Shown here: positions 1 through 12,204 of the stretch, one piece after another
Numbering within the stretch: the first letter of the stretch is position 1
How the letters are laid out: each line of letters opens with the position of its first letter
DNA from: Plectrocnemia conspersa
Taxonomy: Eukaryota > Arthropoda > Insecta > Trichoptera > Polycentropodidae
Length of the DNA stretch: 64,000 nt
Direction of reading: 5' to 3'
Assembly: GCA_009617715.1 (NCBI GenBank)
Contig: VTFK01000066.1
Span: forward strand, 496,001 to 560,000
Program-made: the position numbers and the translations under genes
Notes under the pieces: model-generated
What the model was told of the DNA's origin: nothing
The model's database searches: none
The model's input: only the letters and a program-made list of their open reading frames with translations

Positions 1-1019
1 AGCAATTTGAATATTTTTTTATTATGAGTTAGATTTTTTTTAATAAACAATGAACTTAAATTTATATATTTGTAAAAATAATTTAAAATTATTATGATAT
101 TAATAATTTAATTAATAAAACTCACAAATATTTAGTGATTTATTAGTTAATGATAAAAATCGGAACAATGTGAAAAAATTATGAGCATTTGCGCTGAAAA
201 ATTTGCCTTTTTTAATCGATGAAATAATTTTGCAATAATTAATATAAAAGTCGTTTCATCTAATAATTAGAGAAAAAATCAATGTTATTATTTAAGCATT
301 TTTTTATATGCTCAGATAAAAATAAAGATGATTTTGCCTTTATAGAATTTGGCCGCTAACCTAATCACTTGGCCTTAATCTTCAAACATCTGACTTGGAC
401 TTGACAAGTTACTTTATGACTAAATTAAATTTTTTCCTCTTAAAAATGTGTTTCATAGTCTACAAATCGTATTGAAGATTATAAATAAAAAGCTACTGTT
501 TTATTGGGATATTTTAAATGTCTTAATGCGAATTAAAATCTCTTTTATTCTTAGTCAGATAGTGGCAGTTTTGATTGAATTGTCTGTAGACAGTGATTTA
601 ATACGGCAATAAGTTTAATTAGATATCCTTGAGAATTGAGGAAAGTTCATTGTTCCACTAAACTTTGATTATATGATTCATATAATATAGACTTAGGACG
701 AAAAACTGTTTAATATCAAGTCATATATTAAGTCATATATCTGCATATATTTAGATTTGAAATAAAAGTTAATACATGATATTTTAATTTTTAATATCCA
801 TTTATACAAAAAATAAACAGTCAAGCTGTACTAATGAACAGCAATTTAGGATAATTATATATAATAATTCAGAGTATTGTACAGACTTTATTAATTGTTT
901 TCATAATTGAATACAAAAAAATCTTTTAAAATCTACCCCCACCACTAATTTTTTTATAGTCCACCAAAAAATGCAAAACAAGAATGAAACTTAATTGCGA
1001 ATATCTTACAATTCTTAAT
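1..1019. other. AT-rich noncoding stretch
   Basis: Low-complexity A/T-rich sequence with frequent stops in all frames. I see no gene, repeat family or structured element here. Confidence 0.6.
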
Positions 1020-1345
1020 TTTCATTGGAAAATTTATTTTCCGACCCTTTTCCGGGGGCGCAGTATTCTCCACGGCGAAACTTTCCTTTCTTAATTAATG
1101 GCCCCGGATTCGGCCCGAGGTCGGATCCGTTTCTTTTTTCATTTTTTAACGTTTTTTTGCAGTTCCCTCGCCGTCGAGGAGGGTTCGATTTTGCAATTTT
1201 TCAATTCGCCAAAAACAAATACAAGTCGTCGGTGTTAATTGGGATTCAGTTAGGGAAAAAATAATAAATCAGTCGCGGACGTGATAAATTTCCCCTGGCG
1301 CGGACGCGAAACTTTGTTCTTTAACAAGCTTTCATTTGAGAATTC
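1020..1345. other. GC-richer island, candidate conserved noncoding element
   Basis: Base composition shifts sharply from the AT-rich surroundings to a mixed sequence with many CpG dinucleotides and short C/G blocks such as GGCCCGAGGTCGG. A 79-codon frame runs through part of it, but its composition (F/P/R-rich, low complexity) does not resemble a protein family and I see no splice signals. Islands like this recur across the window and may be enhancers of the large gene whose first exon lies at 11.9 kb. That role is inferred. Confidence 0.35.
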
Positions 1346-2605
1346 GAATACTTCGTCAGAGAAGGAGAGGGGCGTAATTAAAATTCCTAATTAATGTCCG
1401 TCAATGATTTTGATTGTTTGAAATATTGAGATTTGAAATGAAAAGTTTTGCCAACTCTGACAATGTTCGCTTAAAAAATAATTAAAAATTTCACCTGGAC
1501 ATACTTCAACTAAGCATATGTAATAAATTTATTTATATACAATCTTAGTATTTAGTAAGAGCTTATTTGAAACTATCAGTCGATATTCATAGAAAGTAAA
1601 TTTGTGTACTTGTGTACTTGTGTATTTCTACATTAAGTACAAGATATTTAAACATTAGGGTTGTAGGTATAAATAAAAAAATATATATTGATCATCTATA
1701 AAATTTAACACACGTTAACCACGCACAAACATACACATAATTCGATTCATATATTATTCATCAATTTGAATCAGTGAATCGGCTTTGATTTACATAACAC
1801 GCGTATCTAATTACACGCACACACACGTGCAAGGGAAACGTGACGAGCCGAACTGATTACCCTATCTGTTAAGGAGATAAGGATACTTGTCTTGAGCTGG
1901 GATTATCGATAAGACGATATTCGAAATTCACACAAGGAGCTATGGAGTAAAGTCGCGGTAATGTTATCCAATAACAATTACATGCGCACGCTGTGTATGT
2001 GTATTTGAGGATTTTGATATAACTCAGCGAATACGCATAATAGATTTATATTATAATAGTTATTCTAAAATATGAAGAGATTTGCCTTTGACTTAACTAA
2101 GACATAACACTAACACATATATTTATATTATTAATAAATTTACTCGATGTCATCATTTATATAAATGTTAGTAAAAGTATATACTCTTTGATGATTTAGA
2201 ATAAATCAATTTTAAGTAGCTTTCTACCGGGATAATAACGTTTATTTAATAAAACATTTAAAATTTAGGATTCCATAAATTAATAATGTTATTTTGTAAT
2301 CTCGTCTAGAAACCCAGACTCTGCAATAATATTTAGAAATGATCTTATAAGGTTATTTCAATTGAAATACAGTTTTAAGAACCATAGCATTTTACATGGT
2401 GGTACGGTGTGTAATGTGAATTGTACTCATTATTAAAGTGTCACTTATTTTATATGGTACACATGTGGCAGTCTGTATTTTTTTAAGACGCATTAAACAA
2501 TAACATTGTTGTTCACCGAGAGAAATGCACTGGTACTGTATAAGGACACATGGTACTATAATTGTTTTCGTAGTAAAAATCTAAACTAAGGTGATAAATA
2601 GAGGT
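1346..2605. other. AT-rich noncoding stretch with small tandem repeats
   Basis: No gene seen. A short tandem repeat of the octamer TGTGTACT occupies 1603-1626 (two exact units and one with a change), and a CA-rich run lies near 1815-1832. Confidence 0.5.
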
Positions 2606-3168
2606 GTAGCGACCACACACATATAACCATGTTTGAAAGGATCATTGTTTCAAGCTCTAAACTCGCTTTAATGAATGTAACTAAACATGATCATTCATCA
2701 ACAATTGAGAGAAACAACGCAATAGTGTAAAATATGGGGATCACGCAGACCTCGTTAAAATCTCATAAATAACACGGATCTTAAACGAGCAAACGTCATT
2801 TTCTAAAAGCGTAAACCTACTCCGCCGTTCTACGAAGCGACTACAGTGATTGGCTTGATGATCGCTGCATAATTGCGATTTGCGATTGATATATAAGCAC
2901 GGACTCAGATGAGGCAGTCACTAGAAGAAACCAGCAGACGATCATCGCCGCGGGAGGAACTGCCTCTTGACACTCGCTACGGACAGCTCGGATCGTCCAC
3001 GGACATCATCCCTTCGCCGGCTTTATCACTGCTTGGAGAAAACATTTCGCCATTAATCGTCCATCGCACATATGTAAATATTGTAATAAAAAACCCTTAC
3101 TAGATTCCACATTGAGTCTCATTGCCCACGAGGTCAATAACCCCTACGGTTTCCAAACCATAAAAATG
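2606..3168 (+). mobile_element. LTR-like repeat, copy 1 (solo, diverged)
   Basis: This block matches 35224-35730 read on the minus strand. Shared segments in the same order are GACCACACACA (2612), ATTGGCTTGATGATC (2849), a TATA-like ATATAAG followed by GGACTCAGATGAGG (2891-2914), CCACGGACATCAT through CGCCATTAATCG (2999-3064), and a terminal fold-back GGTTTCCAAACC (3149-3160). It starts TGTAGCGACC, in the TGT style of LTR starts. A promoter-like TATA, a downstream transcribed-looking part and a hairpin near the end fit a solo LTR. No tRNA primer site, target duplication or internal coding region is visible, so the edges and class are uncertain. The 64-codon frame inside it is probably not a gene. 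Confidence 0.5.
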
Positions 3169-3569
3169 TATTTACTTAAGTTAGTTACTTAAATAAAAAT
3201 ATCGCAAATGATAGTTGCGAAAAATATTATTATATATAAAAAAAAATTATACTTCTCTCTCAATTGATTCTTGAGAATAAAATAACTGTAGTTAATATTT
3301 TATTTTTAAATTTCTCAAATATGTTTCTGAGGAATTTCAAAATTATTTATTCTCAAAAAATACACTTATTATAAATAAAGACAAATTTTAAAATATTTTT
3401 ACAAATATTTTATGCATAAAATTAATATTAAAAAAAATATTTTTAAATTTAAATTTAAATTTTTATATTTAGGTATTAGGGTAATTTGAACAATAAATAT
3501 ACTAAGGGCAACTTAATTATATTTTTTATAAAATAAAATTCTCATTATTCGCGAATTTTTTATACCTAA

Positions 3570-3800
3570 TATGTACGACCCAGCTTAATTTTAATTATTC
3601 ATTACGATATTCATCCGTGAGATTAGGAAAATTATGGTAAATTTAATCTGTGGTGATCGATCGGAATTTTAATTATATTTTAATCACTAATTTTAATTTC
3701 TCATATATAATAGAAATTAGAGACACTAAGGTCTATATAGGATTCGCACCGTGTCTTTTAGGTCAATAGTCAGAGACTTAGACCACTCGTTTATCGTGTT
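3570..3800 (-). repeat. tRNA-derived SINE-like repeat, family B, copy 1
   Basis: Read on the minus strand, the block begins with a tRNA-like head: CGAGTGGTCTAAGTCTCTG (A-box-like, ending near 3770) and GGTGCGAATCC (B-box-like, near 3740), spaced about as in a tRNA. An AT-rich body follows, down to about 3570. A second copy in the same orientation lies at 25646-25850 and shares most of the body plus the segment around the A box. It is a Pol III SINE by inference from the box spacing. The tRNA of origin is not identified. Confidence 0.55.
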
Positions 3801-4630
3801 GTTAAGTTGTGATTAAAGACAAAATTGCTCTAAAATAAATAGCTTTATTAAGTAGAATAACTTTTAATTACAATATTGTCATATTATTTCAATATAGTAT
3901 ATATTTTACAGAATTATATTATTATAAACCATCAGCAGATGCTTCGAATGTTCGTTTTTGACAATTCAGCATAGCTTCGCTTGATTTACTTAAACTCTTG
4001 TTTATTCTTTAATTTAAATTCATGACATCATTTTTTGCAGCTGTTTAGCCTTTAAATTTGGTAAATGTTTTGCACAAATTATACTGATTATATTTTAAGC
4101 ACACATATTTGCAAGCAAAACATTGTTGAGTATAAAATACTAGCTTAAAAACAATTTTTCGCGACGGTAACTTTATTGATGTGTAAAATTACGCCCTGAT
4201 TTTAAAGAACGTTAATTTAAAACTAAAACTAAAAACAATTTTTTTCTAGCGTTATACAGCATCCAACGCGCTCAGTAACTTTATAAAATAGTTTCTACAT
4301 TGTTTATCCACGTAATCAGGAATTTATTTTAAGCAAAAAATATACAGAAACTCACTTTTTACTAAATAAAATTATATTCAAAAATCGTTTAAATGAGATT
4401 TATAGCAGCTTTTCCTATGCCACGAAGCACCCAGAAAAAGGCATGTCATTTAATGAAAAACTAATAATTTTAATGAAATCAAAATATTAAAAAAACGATC
4501 ACTGACAGGCCAAATTTTGCCGAACTTCCATTAAAAAACAGAAATGACGTCCCTGGTCCTAAACCAAAAATTCTCGGCTTATCATTTGAGTAAATCTAAA
4601 AAAATATAATCCCGAAAATGTTTTTAAAAT
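3801..4630. other. AT-rich noncoding stretch
   Basis: No gene, RNA or recognisable repeat found. Stops are dense in all frames. Confidence 0.5.
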
Positions 4631-4636
4631 GTAACA

Positions 4637-4862
4637 CTGCGATGGCGACGGCACGATTTTATTGCTTTTGATGTGGATTTTTGACTTCTGAGAAAAGATA
4701 ATTGTTTTTTTGCGTTCTGCTATTGGTCAAAATTTGGTTTAAATATGCTTTATTCGTTTTTTACTTATTATGAATCATATTATTGTTATATATAAAGTAT
4801 TATTATGAACGCTAGATAAGCTAGCATTGCCACTGCGACGCTACGATTTTATTACTTTTGCT
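4637..4862 (+). repeat. Dispersed repeat D, copy 1, with partial second start
   Basis: The core GGCACGATTTTATTGC (from about 4648), followed by TTTTGATGTGGATTTTTGAC and a short fold-back CTTCTGAGAAA, matches 59845-59945 and 62960-63075. A second, shorter start of the same unit (GCTACGATTTTATTAC) lies at about 4841, some 193 bases downstream in direct orientation. No coding capacity is seen. The family is not one I recognise; a Helitron end or a SINE body are possible. Confidence 0.5.
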
Positions 4863-4882
4863 TCTAAGCAAGCACGTAATTT

Positions 4883-4894
4883 GGGGGGGGGGGG
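4883..4894. repeat. 12-base G homopolymer
   Basis: An uninterrupted run of 12 G on this strand in an otherwise AT-rich region, just downstream of repeat D. It could be a real homopolymer or an assembly or sequencing length error. Confidence 0.9.
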
Positions 4895-5393
4895 CAGGTA
4901 AAGGCATCGAAAAATAAAAATAGCCATAAATCGTTTCGCATTCTGTATATTCCCATGCGTATTTTTTTCATTGTATTGGATTCTTAGATCACTAATTCAA
5001 AGATAAAGCCGCCGGCCGGTTAGAGTAATAGAAAGTCGCAAAAAAAATGATAATTCAAATACTCTCGATCTCGAAAAATCTTGTTTTCAAACATCTGGCA
5101 CGAACACCTTCGTAAGGGTTTATTATTTAAGCATAAATAAGGCAAATTCGAGTGTTAGAAACTTTAAATTCCCAGACACCCAATAAAACCTTCCTAGAAG
5201 AATGCATGTTAGGCATGAACCGTTATATAAAGGGCAGTAGTTGTAAACCTTTTACAATATTTGTACAATTTTATAAAACAAAAAATGCTTTATAACATTT
5301 TTTGAGAAGAAACACGATTTAATTATCAATAAAATTATTTTATTTGATTAAACAAGTTTTTCACTTCATCACTTATATGCTACACAATAATAA

Positions 5394-5590
5394 CCCTTTC
5401 ACCGCGGCTGATATTTTTGTGCGCCATTTCGAAATTTGCAAATATGTGGGTGAGCACCTATTTATGGCATTAGTAATTTAGGTGGTTAGTTTTTTTGTAA
5501 TTTTATTACAAGGCTCAAAGGTTTTAGCTGCCAAATGCATACTGGCGATTTTCTTAATGACTTCTACAGCTGTCATCCGCGGTCAAAGGG
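5394..5590. mobile_element. piggyBac-type MITE, 197 bp
   Basis: Terminal inverted repeats start CCCTTTCACCGCGGCTGA on the left and, on the opposite strand at the right end, CCCTTTGACCGCGGATGA, so 16 of 18 match. The right flank is TTAA (5591-5594). The left flank is ATAA (5390-5393), one change from TTAA. TTAA target sites and termini starting CCC(T) are the known signature of the piggyBac superfamily. The interior is noncoding, so this is a non-autonomous element moved by a transposase from elsewhere, possibly one like the decayed copies at 15.6, 33.9 and 60.2 kb. Confidence 0.8.
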
Positions 5591-5599
5591 TTAATGCAT

Positions 5600-6620
5600 G
5601 CGTTTGTTGAATAAAGAATTCATACTAGCCATTTCAGTTCCATTTAATTCTTGCAGTTTAATTTCACTTTTAAGTATAGAATACTTGATTCTTCTTTACT
5701 ACTTTATATTCACTTCCAATTTTTTTTGCTAGATTTAAAAAAAATGTTTTTAATCTTAATTTTTTTGGTTTCAGAAATATTTTTTAACGCTGCTTAGTGT
5801 GCAGCAGATTTTTTGTAATAAATTTATTCTTTCAAAGTGTATTTTTATTTTTCTGTGATTTTATTTTTGACACATTCTTTGAAAATTTTTATTTCCATCG
5901 TCGTTTCAGTTCGAAAAGTTTTTACCAGCAATCCTAGCGATAGTTTTAAGTACGGTCTTAATCTTCAAGATCAGTTTGAAATGATTCAGAATTAACCTTT
6001 GTTTTTTTTATCGTCGTTTTTGTTATTATTTTGGACTTTTTTTAGTCGGACCAGCGGTTAAGAAATAACTGGAATTTTCTTTCATTTTTATACCCTGCGT
6101 TAAACTTTTACAATTAAAAATTAAGCAAATAAAAACAATGAAGTCATATTTAAGTAAAACGAAGCGGTAAAAACACCGTAAAAAATGTTACCATCGCGTT
6201 ACATAACAAAGAAAGCCCTGTATGTAATCAAAACGATTATTTTTATATTTTTCTTAAATTATTGACAACATATGGTTTTTCACTTTTTCTTTTAAAAGTA
6301 ATGGAAAACTATAATTAAAATAAACACAATTTTTGCCATTTTACAAATTGGCTACCATCTTTTAGCCATTGGATCATTTTACTTTTTTTAGGCAAAATAT
6401 TTCATTCTTACCAATCTGTGGATAAAATCTTTTGCGATTTAATCACCACTCATTTTTTAAGCTTTTTAGCTAGCGGATTTTTAACTGTGTTGATAGTTTA
6501 GGCACATTCTGAATTTTTATTTGTGTTAGATTTAAAATTAGGCTATGCTTCTTTTATGTATTTTTAATCCAATCTACAATAAGCAATCTTGTCTTACTTC
6601 TTTTTGTCATTCAGTGTTAT
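5600..6620. other. AT-rich noncoding stretch
   Basis: T-rich low-complexity sequence. No gene or structured repeat seen. Confidence 0.5.
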
Positions 6621-6624
6621 TTTT

Positions 6625-7430
6625 CCTTATTTTTTATGGTTCTAGATTGTAGAGGGGATGTGGTAGGGCACCTTTCTACCCACCTAGTTCCAAAGGTGAA
6701 ATCTAAGCCAGGCATGCACACGTGGAAAATTGAATTCGGCCTATTTGATCTCCGGATTTGGCCTTCAGCCTCGAAGACTAAGCGCGGGATTATGACGGTT
6801 CATGTCGAACGCTATCGAAACTATATAATACGCGTGTATCGCGATAAGCCACCCAAAACCAGTCTCGGCTCGTAGTCTCAAAGCTCTTCTTTCCACTGCA
6901 ATCAAATTATGCCAAAGCAAATTCCCTTCGGAAACAGACCGGCCACCTCACCTCACCCCATCTGTCTTAGTTAAGGCCTTTGAAATGGTTAGTCAGAGAT
7001 TTGGCTGTGAATTTGCAAATTAAAAAAGTAAACAGAGTAACATGCTTTAATTTAATTAATTAGAATTAATACTAGACTCTTCGACGCAAAGCGAAAATAA
7101 CTCGATTGAAAAAGCCTCACCCACCCCTCATAATGTTCAGCTCGTTAAAAGTGGCCCTCGTCAATTTTTAGCTTATCGTCACTATTTCACGTCGCGCTCG
7201 TTTGCATATCGGACACAAATGGATATCACCTAATTATCGCGTTTTATCGTCACTATCCGTCGACACAGATCGGCTGGCGCAAATTTATGGGCCCATTTCC
7301 GCGATCGCTGATTATCGTCACCACCCGCCTCCGACCCATTTCAGGGTTGACACAATGTCCGATTTGATAAACACGCCTCGAGTGTTGTCCCATAGTTCGT
7401 TGTTGGTTTTAATTAAAATCCGATAACCGA
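6625..7430. other. GC-richer islands, candidate conserved noncoding elements
   Basis: Two adjoining blocks (about 6630-7000 and 7080-7430) have near-balanced base use and many CpGs. Frames of 79 codons (6636-6875) and 74 codons (7202-7426) run through them, but neither shows a domain, and no acceptor or donor frames them convincingly. The second block contains CCGCGATCGC and several TTATCG/TATCGTCAC repeats. Regulatory DNA is more likely than protein. A short unrecognised exon cannot be excluded. Confidence 0.35.
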
Positions 7431-7434
7431 AAAT

Positions 7435-10270
7435 TTAATAACAACTTTAATTGTAATATTTTCATGTAATGCGTTGGTTATGAACACAAAAAAAATAGAA
7501 GCAATATATTATAAACGTTCATAGCGTAGGTGTCGATACGATAGAGTAGGAAATAATTTAAAATCGGTCAAAAACTATGTTGTATAGGCGTCGTTTAGCT
7601 TTGACAAATAATAAACTGGCTTATTTTGCCTAATTAGTATATCTATAAACAGAAACAACCATATTTGTTCAAATATTCTGAAAGTTGGCTCAACATGAAT
7701 GACTATTTTTTTGTAAGTGTTCATAAATTTTGGCTACAAAATTATACTAGGTGATTAAAAATATATTTTTCGTTCGAATGAGAGCTGTGTTATTTTCTAG
7801 AGGATCTCATAATTACCCACGAAATGGTTTTTATTTATGAAAGTATGGAAATATCTAATTAAATATTGTTTTTATATAAATTTCACTTAGGAGTAATTTG
7901 TAAAGCTCTTTTTATTCTAAATGTTTAAAGAATTTACAATTTAAATGTTTAATGTTAATATTATTAAAAAAATCATAAAAAGTTTAAACTACGCTTTTAA
8001 TATAAAATTTAACCTTTTTAGTCTCACAGGGTCAATCAATTGCTCCCGCTGCTGTATGCGAAAAATCCCTCAGGGCTAACCTTTATATTTATTACACTTT
8101 ATATATATTTTGTATTATCGACGAAATTTGTTAAAATTTAAAACAATGCATTAACTATGTATTAAACATTAAAATGGCACTGTGTCATTTTACAAGCTAG
8201 ATGGACAAATACAAAAACAGATACATAGTCAGGAATTATTTTTTTTGTTTATGTTTCATTTCTATACCCTTATATATTATTTTAGAATTAAATGGATATT
8301 TTAAATTAGCAAATTTGCTAATTATTTAAACATTAAAAAAATAAAATGTTTATTTATTTTCAATTTTGTATAGCAATATATTGTATATATAACTAAAAAA
8401 CTAGTAATAAAAATTCACCAAAAATTTTTTTTTTCGACTAATAATTAATTTATGGTATTTGAAATTGATTATTATATATTAAAATCCTAATTATTGGCAA
8501 TATACAAATATTATGTGCTTAAGTATTCCATTAAAAATAATAAATACACATTTATTGTTGATTTTATCTTTTTTACTATTAAATTAACATATTTTTTTAT
8601 ACAACAGAATTTAAAAAACAAACAATAAAACACTTTTAGTTTAATAAAAATTTAGATACCAAGCAACATAAAATTAAAAAATGCGTGTTTTTATTTTTAA
8701 ATAAAAAAACTAGTTTTAAAGTCATAAAAACTATAAAAATCGGAATAAATTTTTTTATTTAAACTTAGAAATGTAATATCACTTTAAAAAAAGTCCAAAC
8801 GACCTATTATTTATTTTTTTCAATTACAATTTATTTTATTATTACAAACATAAAATTTCCGGCACTAAAGTATATTTTTATAATATATAAAACATTTTAT
8901 AATAAATATATATTACGGCTCAAAAACTTTATTTCTTATCATACAGCATAATTGCCAAAAAAATAGGCACACATTATTTTTATTGAAATCAAAAAAAAAA
9001 ACTAATTTTTAATATATAGGTATGAAATTTGTTACAAAAAAATATCTAGAATATTTTAAGCAATTCTGGTCAATAAAATTTATTAGTAAATTCTAAAATT
9101 AAAACTTGTGACTATAAAATATATTCTACGCATTAAAATATTGCAAAATAAAAAACTTTATATCATGTTAAAATTTACAAAATCATAAAAAAAAACTGCT
9201 ACATATGTATATTTTTAATTAAATAAAGTTTTAAATTTCATAAAAAAACGCGTCTCATAGTCGTAAAAATATATTTTAATAATATTCATAAAATTGTCTA
9301 AAAATGAAAAAATATTGTGAATATTTATTTTTATAAATAATCACAATATTTTTAAAAAAAATTTTTTCATAGTGAATTCTCTATATAAAAAATATTTTTT
9401 GAATTTAAAACTCAACCTTAGCCTTTTATTACAGAGCATAAAAGCATTTTTATATATACTACGAAACAAAAGAATATACATATAATCAAATATTTATTAG
9501 TATTTTGTGTATTTATTGATTAAATAAGTCGATTAATTTACAGACCTGCTGATTTTGTGGTATAGTAAAATAATTAAAATGCAAAATATATTATTGGTGA
9601 CACAAATTTACTAAAAACAACAAATTAAACATTTATGTATTAAAAAATCAACGATTAATCAAAAAAATCTGAAATTACCTATTTCAAGTAAGAAAATTGC
9701 ATTTTAGATTGATATAAGAAATGATTAAATTAAAAATATATTAAAAACCCTAATTTTTTAATATAATAAATAATAAATTTAATATGTTTATAATAAATAC
9801 TATTATTTTTTTAATTATAATACATAAAGTCTATAATGTTTCAATTCATCAATTTAATCTAGAGCATAATTCCATGATTAATTATATAATCGCTATTAAA
9901 AGAAAAAAATACTGCTACTTTAGATTGCATTAAAGATAATCATCTGATTTATATATAAAATTATATGCTCAATTAAAATTTTTTTTTTTTCTTAAATTTG
10001 AATAAAATAAAATGCGTACTAAGTATAGATAAAAATAATAAAATCATAAATACTAAGATAAAGCAAATATGAACTATCTCCTATATAATTTTTTTAGTAA
10101 CGTTTTCATTTTTAATCCCATTTTTATTATATCAATATTTTTTTTATTTTACATAATTTTACATACAGTTTGAACCGATTATTGTCTAATTAAATAATGT
10201 GAAGTATCAAACCCACATATTTTATTTTATAATTATGATCACGCTTATTTTATAATCATGAAAATAGACA
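7435..10270. other. Long AT-rich noncoding stretch
   Basis: Nearly 3 kb of strongly A/T-biased sequence. Apart from a short mixed segment near 8025-8080 I see no gene, repeat family or structure. Confidence 0.5.
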
Positions 10271-10280
10271 TCAGTGTCTT

Positions 10281-10445
10281 CTAAATATTTTCTTGTTCAT
10301 CTTCCTCATCGCTCATGAGCATCATAACATGTGGACGATTTTTTTCATGAACAGAGGAGTCTGAATCCCAATAATTTTCATTGCCACATGGAATATCTGA
10401 ATCATTGTTCGCATAGTTTTTCTCTGTAATACTTTTTTCAGCCAT
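10281..10445 (-). CDS. Small acidic ORF, 54 residues, possibly a transposase N-terminus
   Basis: The minus strand has an ATG at 10445 and a TAG ending at 10281. The peptide is rich in Asp, Glu, Asn and Ser, with DSDIPCGNENYWDSDSSV in the middle and MSDEEDEQENI at the end. Acidic, serine-rich N-termini like this are common in piggyBac transposases, and decayed piggyBac copies occur elsewhere in the window, but no catalytic region follows in any frame. It may be a remnant exon, a short host peptide or chance. I cannot name it. Confidence 0.3.
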   Translation of the reverse strand: MAEKSITEKNYANNDSDIPCGNENYWDSDSSVHEKNRPHVMMLMSDEEDEQENI

Positions 10446-10449
10446 TATT

Positions 10450-11335
10450 TATTTGCGTCGTAGATTAAATTATATATAATTTAGAACTACATATATATTT
10501 AACACTATAATATATAATATACACTGCAACTATTTTCACGTAGATTCTACACTCGTATGTAACTAAACAACTATATTTTATAAGCAGTTCGTAGTATTTT
10601 TCGAATATTTACTTAAGCACACGAAAACCAGATGCGCATCACACGATAGTATAACTAAAACTAAATTTTTATTTATAAGTTTTTATCTGTATCGTGCTAA
10701 TAATTCAATAATAATAATTAGAAAAAATTCCCATTTTCTAAAAAAATGTGTCACTTCTCAGATTCAGTATTTCCAGTAAGCCAGTGATCTGACGGTAGAT
10801 AATATTTACCCACAAAAAATATGTTGGAATTTCCATATTATAGGATAGAAAAAAACACAATAGAATTTTACTAATCTTCAGATTCTCAGTAATCCGTCAC
10901 TATCTAATGGTTAATGGAATGATAAATTTTTAGTCTCTTGTACTTTTTATATATGTACATCGTATTTTTTATTTTATGTAATTTGGCTTCTTTTTTAAAT
11001 AAACCCATTTACCTTACATATTATTTTTAAATATACATATTTATATGTTTGTGTATAATTTATCATATTTTTTCTTTATTTACACCGTCCAAAAGAAAAG
11101 TGTTATATATAAAAATTGTAAAGTTATTTTATAAAACTAAATCATAGTATTATTTTGCAGAAAATTGCAAAAAAACATACATATATTTTGTATTTAAATC
11201 TGTAGCAAAAACTTAAAGATTTTATATGTTTCATATATACTCATTCTAATAATATTATTATATCGTAAAAAAATTTTAACCCTCACCCTTAGAATCCAAG
11301 TATCAAAGCATTAACATGATCGCTATAAAATTTAG
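10450..11335. other. AT-rich noncoding stretch
   Basis: No gene seen. Two loosely similar segments near 10755-10795 and 10875-10910 (both with CAGATTC and a CAGTAA/CCAGTAA core) suggest a decayed local repeat. Confidence 0.4.
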
Positions 11336-11339
11336 CCAA

Positions 11340-11660
11340 AGCTAAATTCTTTTCGTTTAGTCTTTGAAATGGTTCCTCTGAGATTTAATTGCCGTAAAAT
11401 TGTTCCACGGAAGAGGGTAGACTTGAAAGGTATATATATATATCGACCTTATCGGAGGGCACGGGTGAAGTATTTTTCATAAAAAACCTACCCCTAATAC
11501 GGACCACGGTCAACTCCAAAGTATTACCTGGGAGTTTATAAATTTGGCAGTGAAAGCTGCGATTTTTATGGCTCATTTGCTGGGAGAATAAATTACACAC
11601 TCGCTTGATTCGGGAAACGAGAATAATTTATATCGCAGAACTTTGCAATTGTTGTTCAGG
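11340..11660. other. GC-richer island, candidate regulatory element
   Basis: Mixed-composition block about 250 bases upstream of the signal-peptide exon, containing a TA run (11431-11442) and CGGAGGGCACGGG. The 71-codon minus frame shows no domain. Its position suggests a regulatory region or an upstream noncoding exon, but I see no decisive promoter or splice signal. Confidence 0.3.
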
Positions 11661-11897
11661 GGGAAATAATTAAGAAGTTGTGTAGCGGTACTAAGTAAAA
11701 AATACGCATTTTAAAAATATGTACAGTATTCAAACAATCAATAAATGAAAGTACAAACATACTAAATTTCTTGAAAGGTAAACTTTCAATTTAAAAAAAA
11801 CGTTTTATATAATTATTTAATGTTGAGTTCTTCGGTGTTTTACAATTTTTTGATTCATCTTTTAACAAACTAAACTAATTTATTTATTTTTTTACAG

Positions 11898-12204
11898 AAG
11901 AAAGCTGTTGATTTCCTCATAGAATGCCAGTGATAAGTTAAAAAAAAGTGCGTGTATATATAAATCATGAAGTGCCAGTTCGCGTGATATGGATCGACAT
12001 GGCTCAGTGGTTCCGGTTCTATTCGGGGCCAAAGGTCCGACGCCATCCAGTACTGAATAAGTGATATTTAGTATACACGTTCACCTATAAAGTGCATGCG
12101 TGATAGTGTAACGAAGGCAGTGAATAATGAAACAATGAGGCTGCTGCCGAAGAAAAGTCCTGTATGGGGCGGCCAGCTCCTACTGGCTATGTTGCAGTTG
12201 TGCG
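11898..12204 (+). CDS. First coding exon of a secreted or membrane protein (5' UTR plus signal peptide)
   Basis: The exon has a good 3' splice site (pyrimidine-rich tract ending TTTTTTTACAG at 11897) and a strong donor (GTAAGT at 12205-12210). The likely start is ATG 12135, in AACAATGAGG, with A at -3. It gives 23 codons plus one base, so the intron is phase 1. The peptide starts MRLLPKKSP (basic n-region), then QLLLAMLQLC, a hydrophobic core ending in small or polar residues. This is a classic signal peptide. An in-frame ATG at 12096 would add 13 residues but has a poor context. Signal-peptide exons ending in phase 1 are common in genes for extracellular and immunoglobulin-superfamily proteins; the identity of this one is not determinable. 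Later exons are not recognised in the window, so the next intron may be very long. A damaged copy lies 2.2 kb downstream. Confidence 0.7.

Noticed and set aside
2909..3103. 64-codon plus-strand frame in a GC-richer segment.
   Set aside because: Lies within LTR-like copy 1; the frame is not conserved in copy 2.
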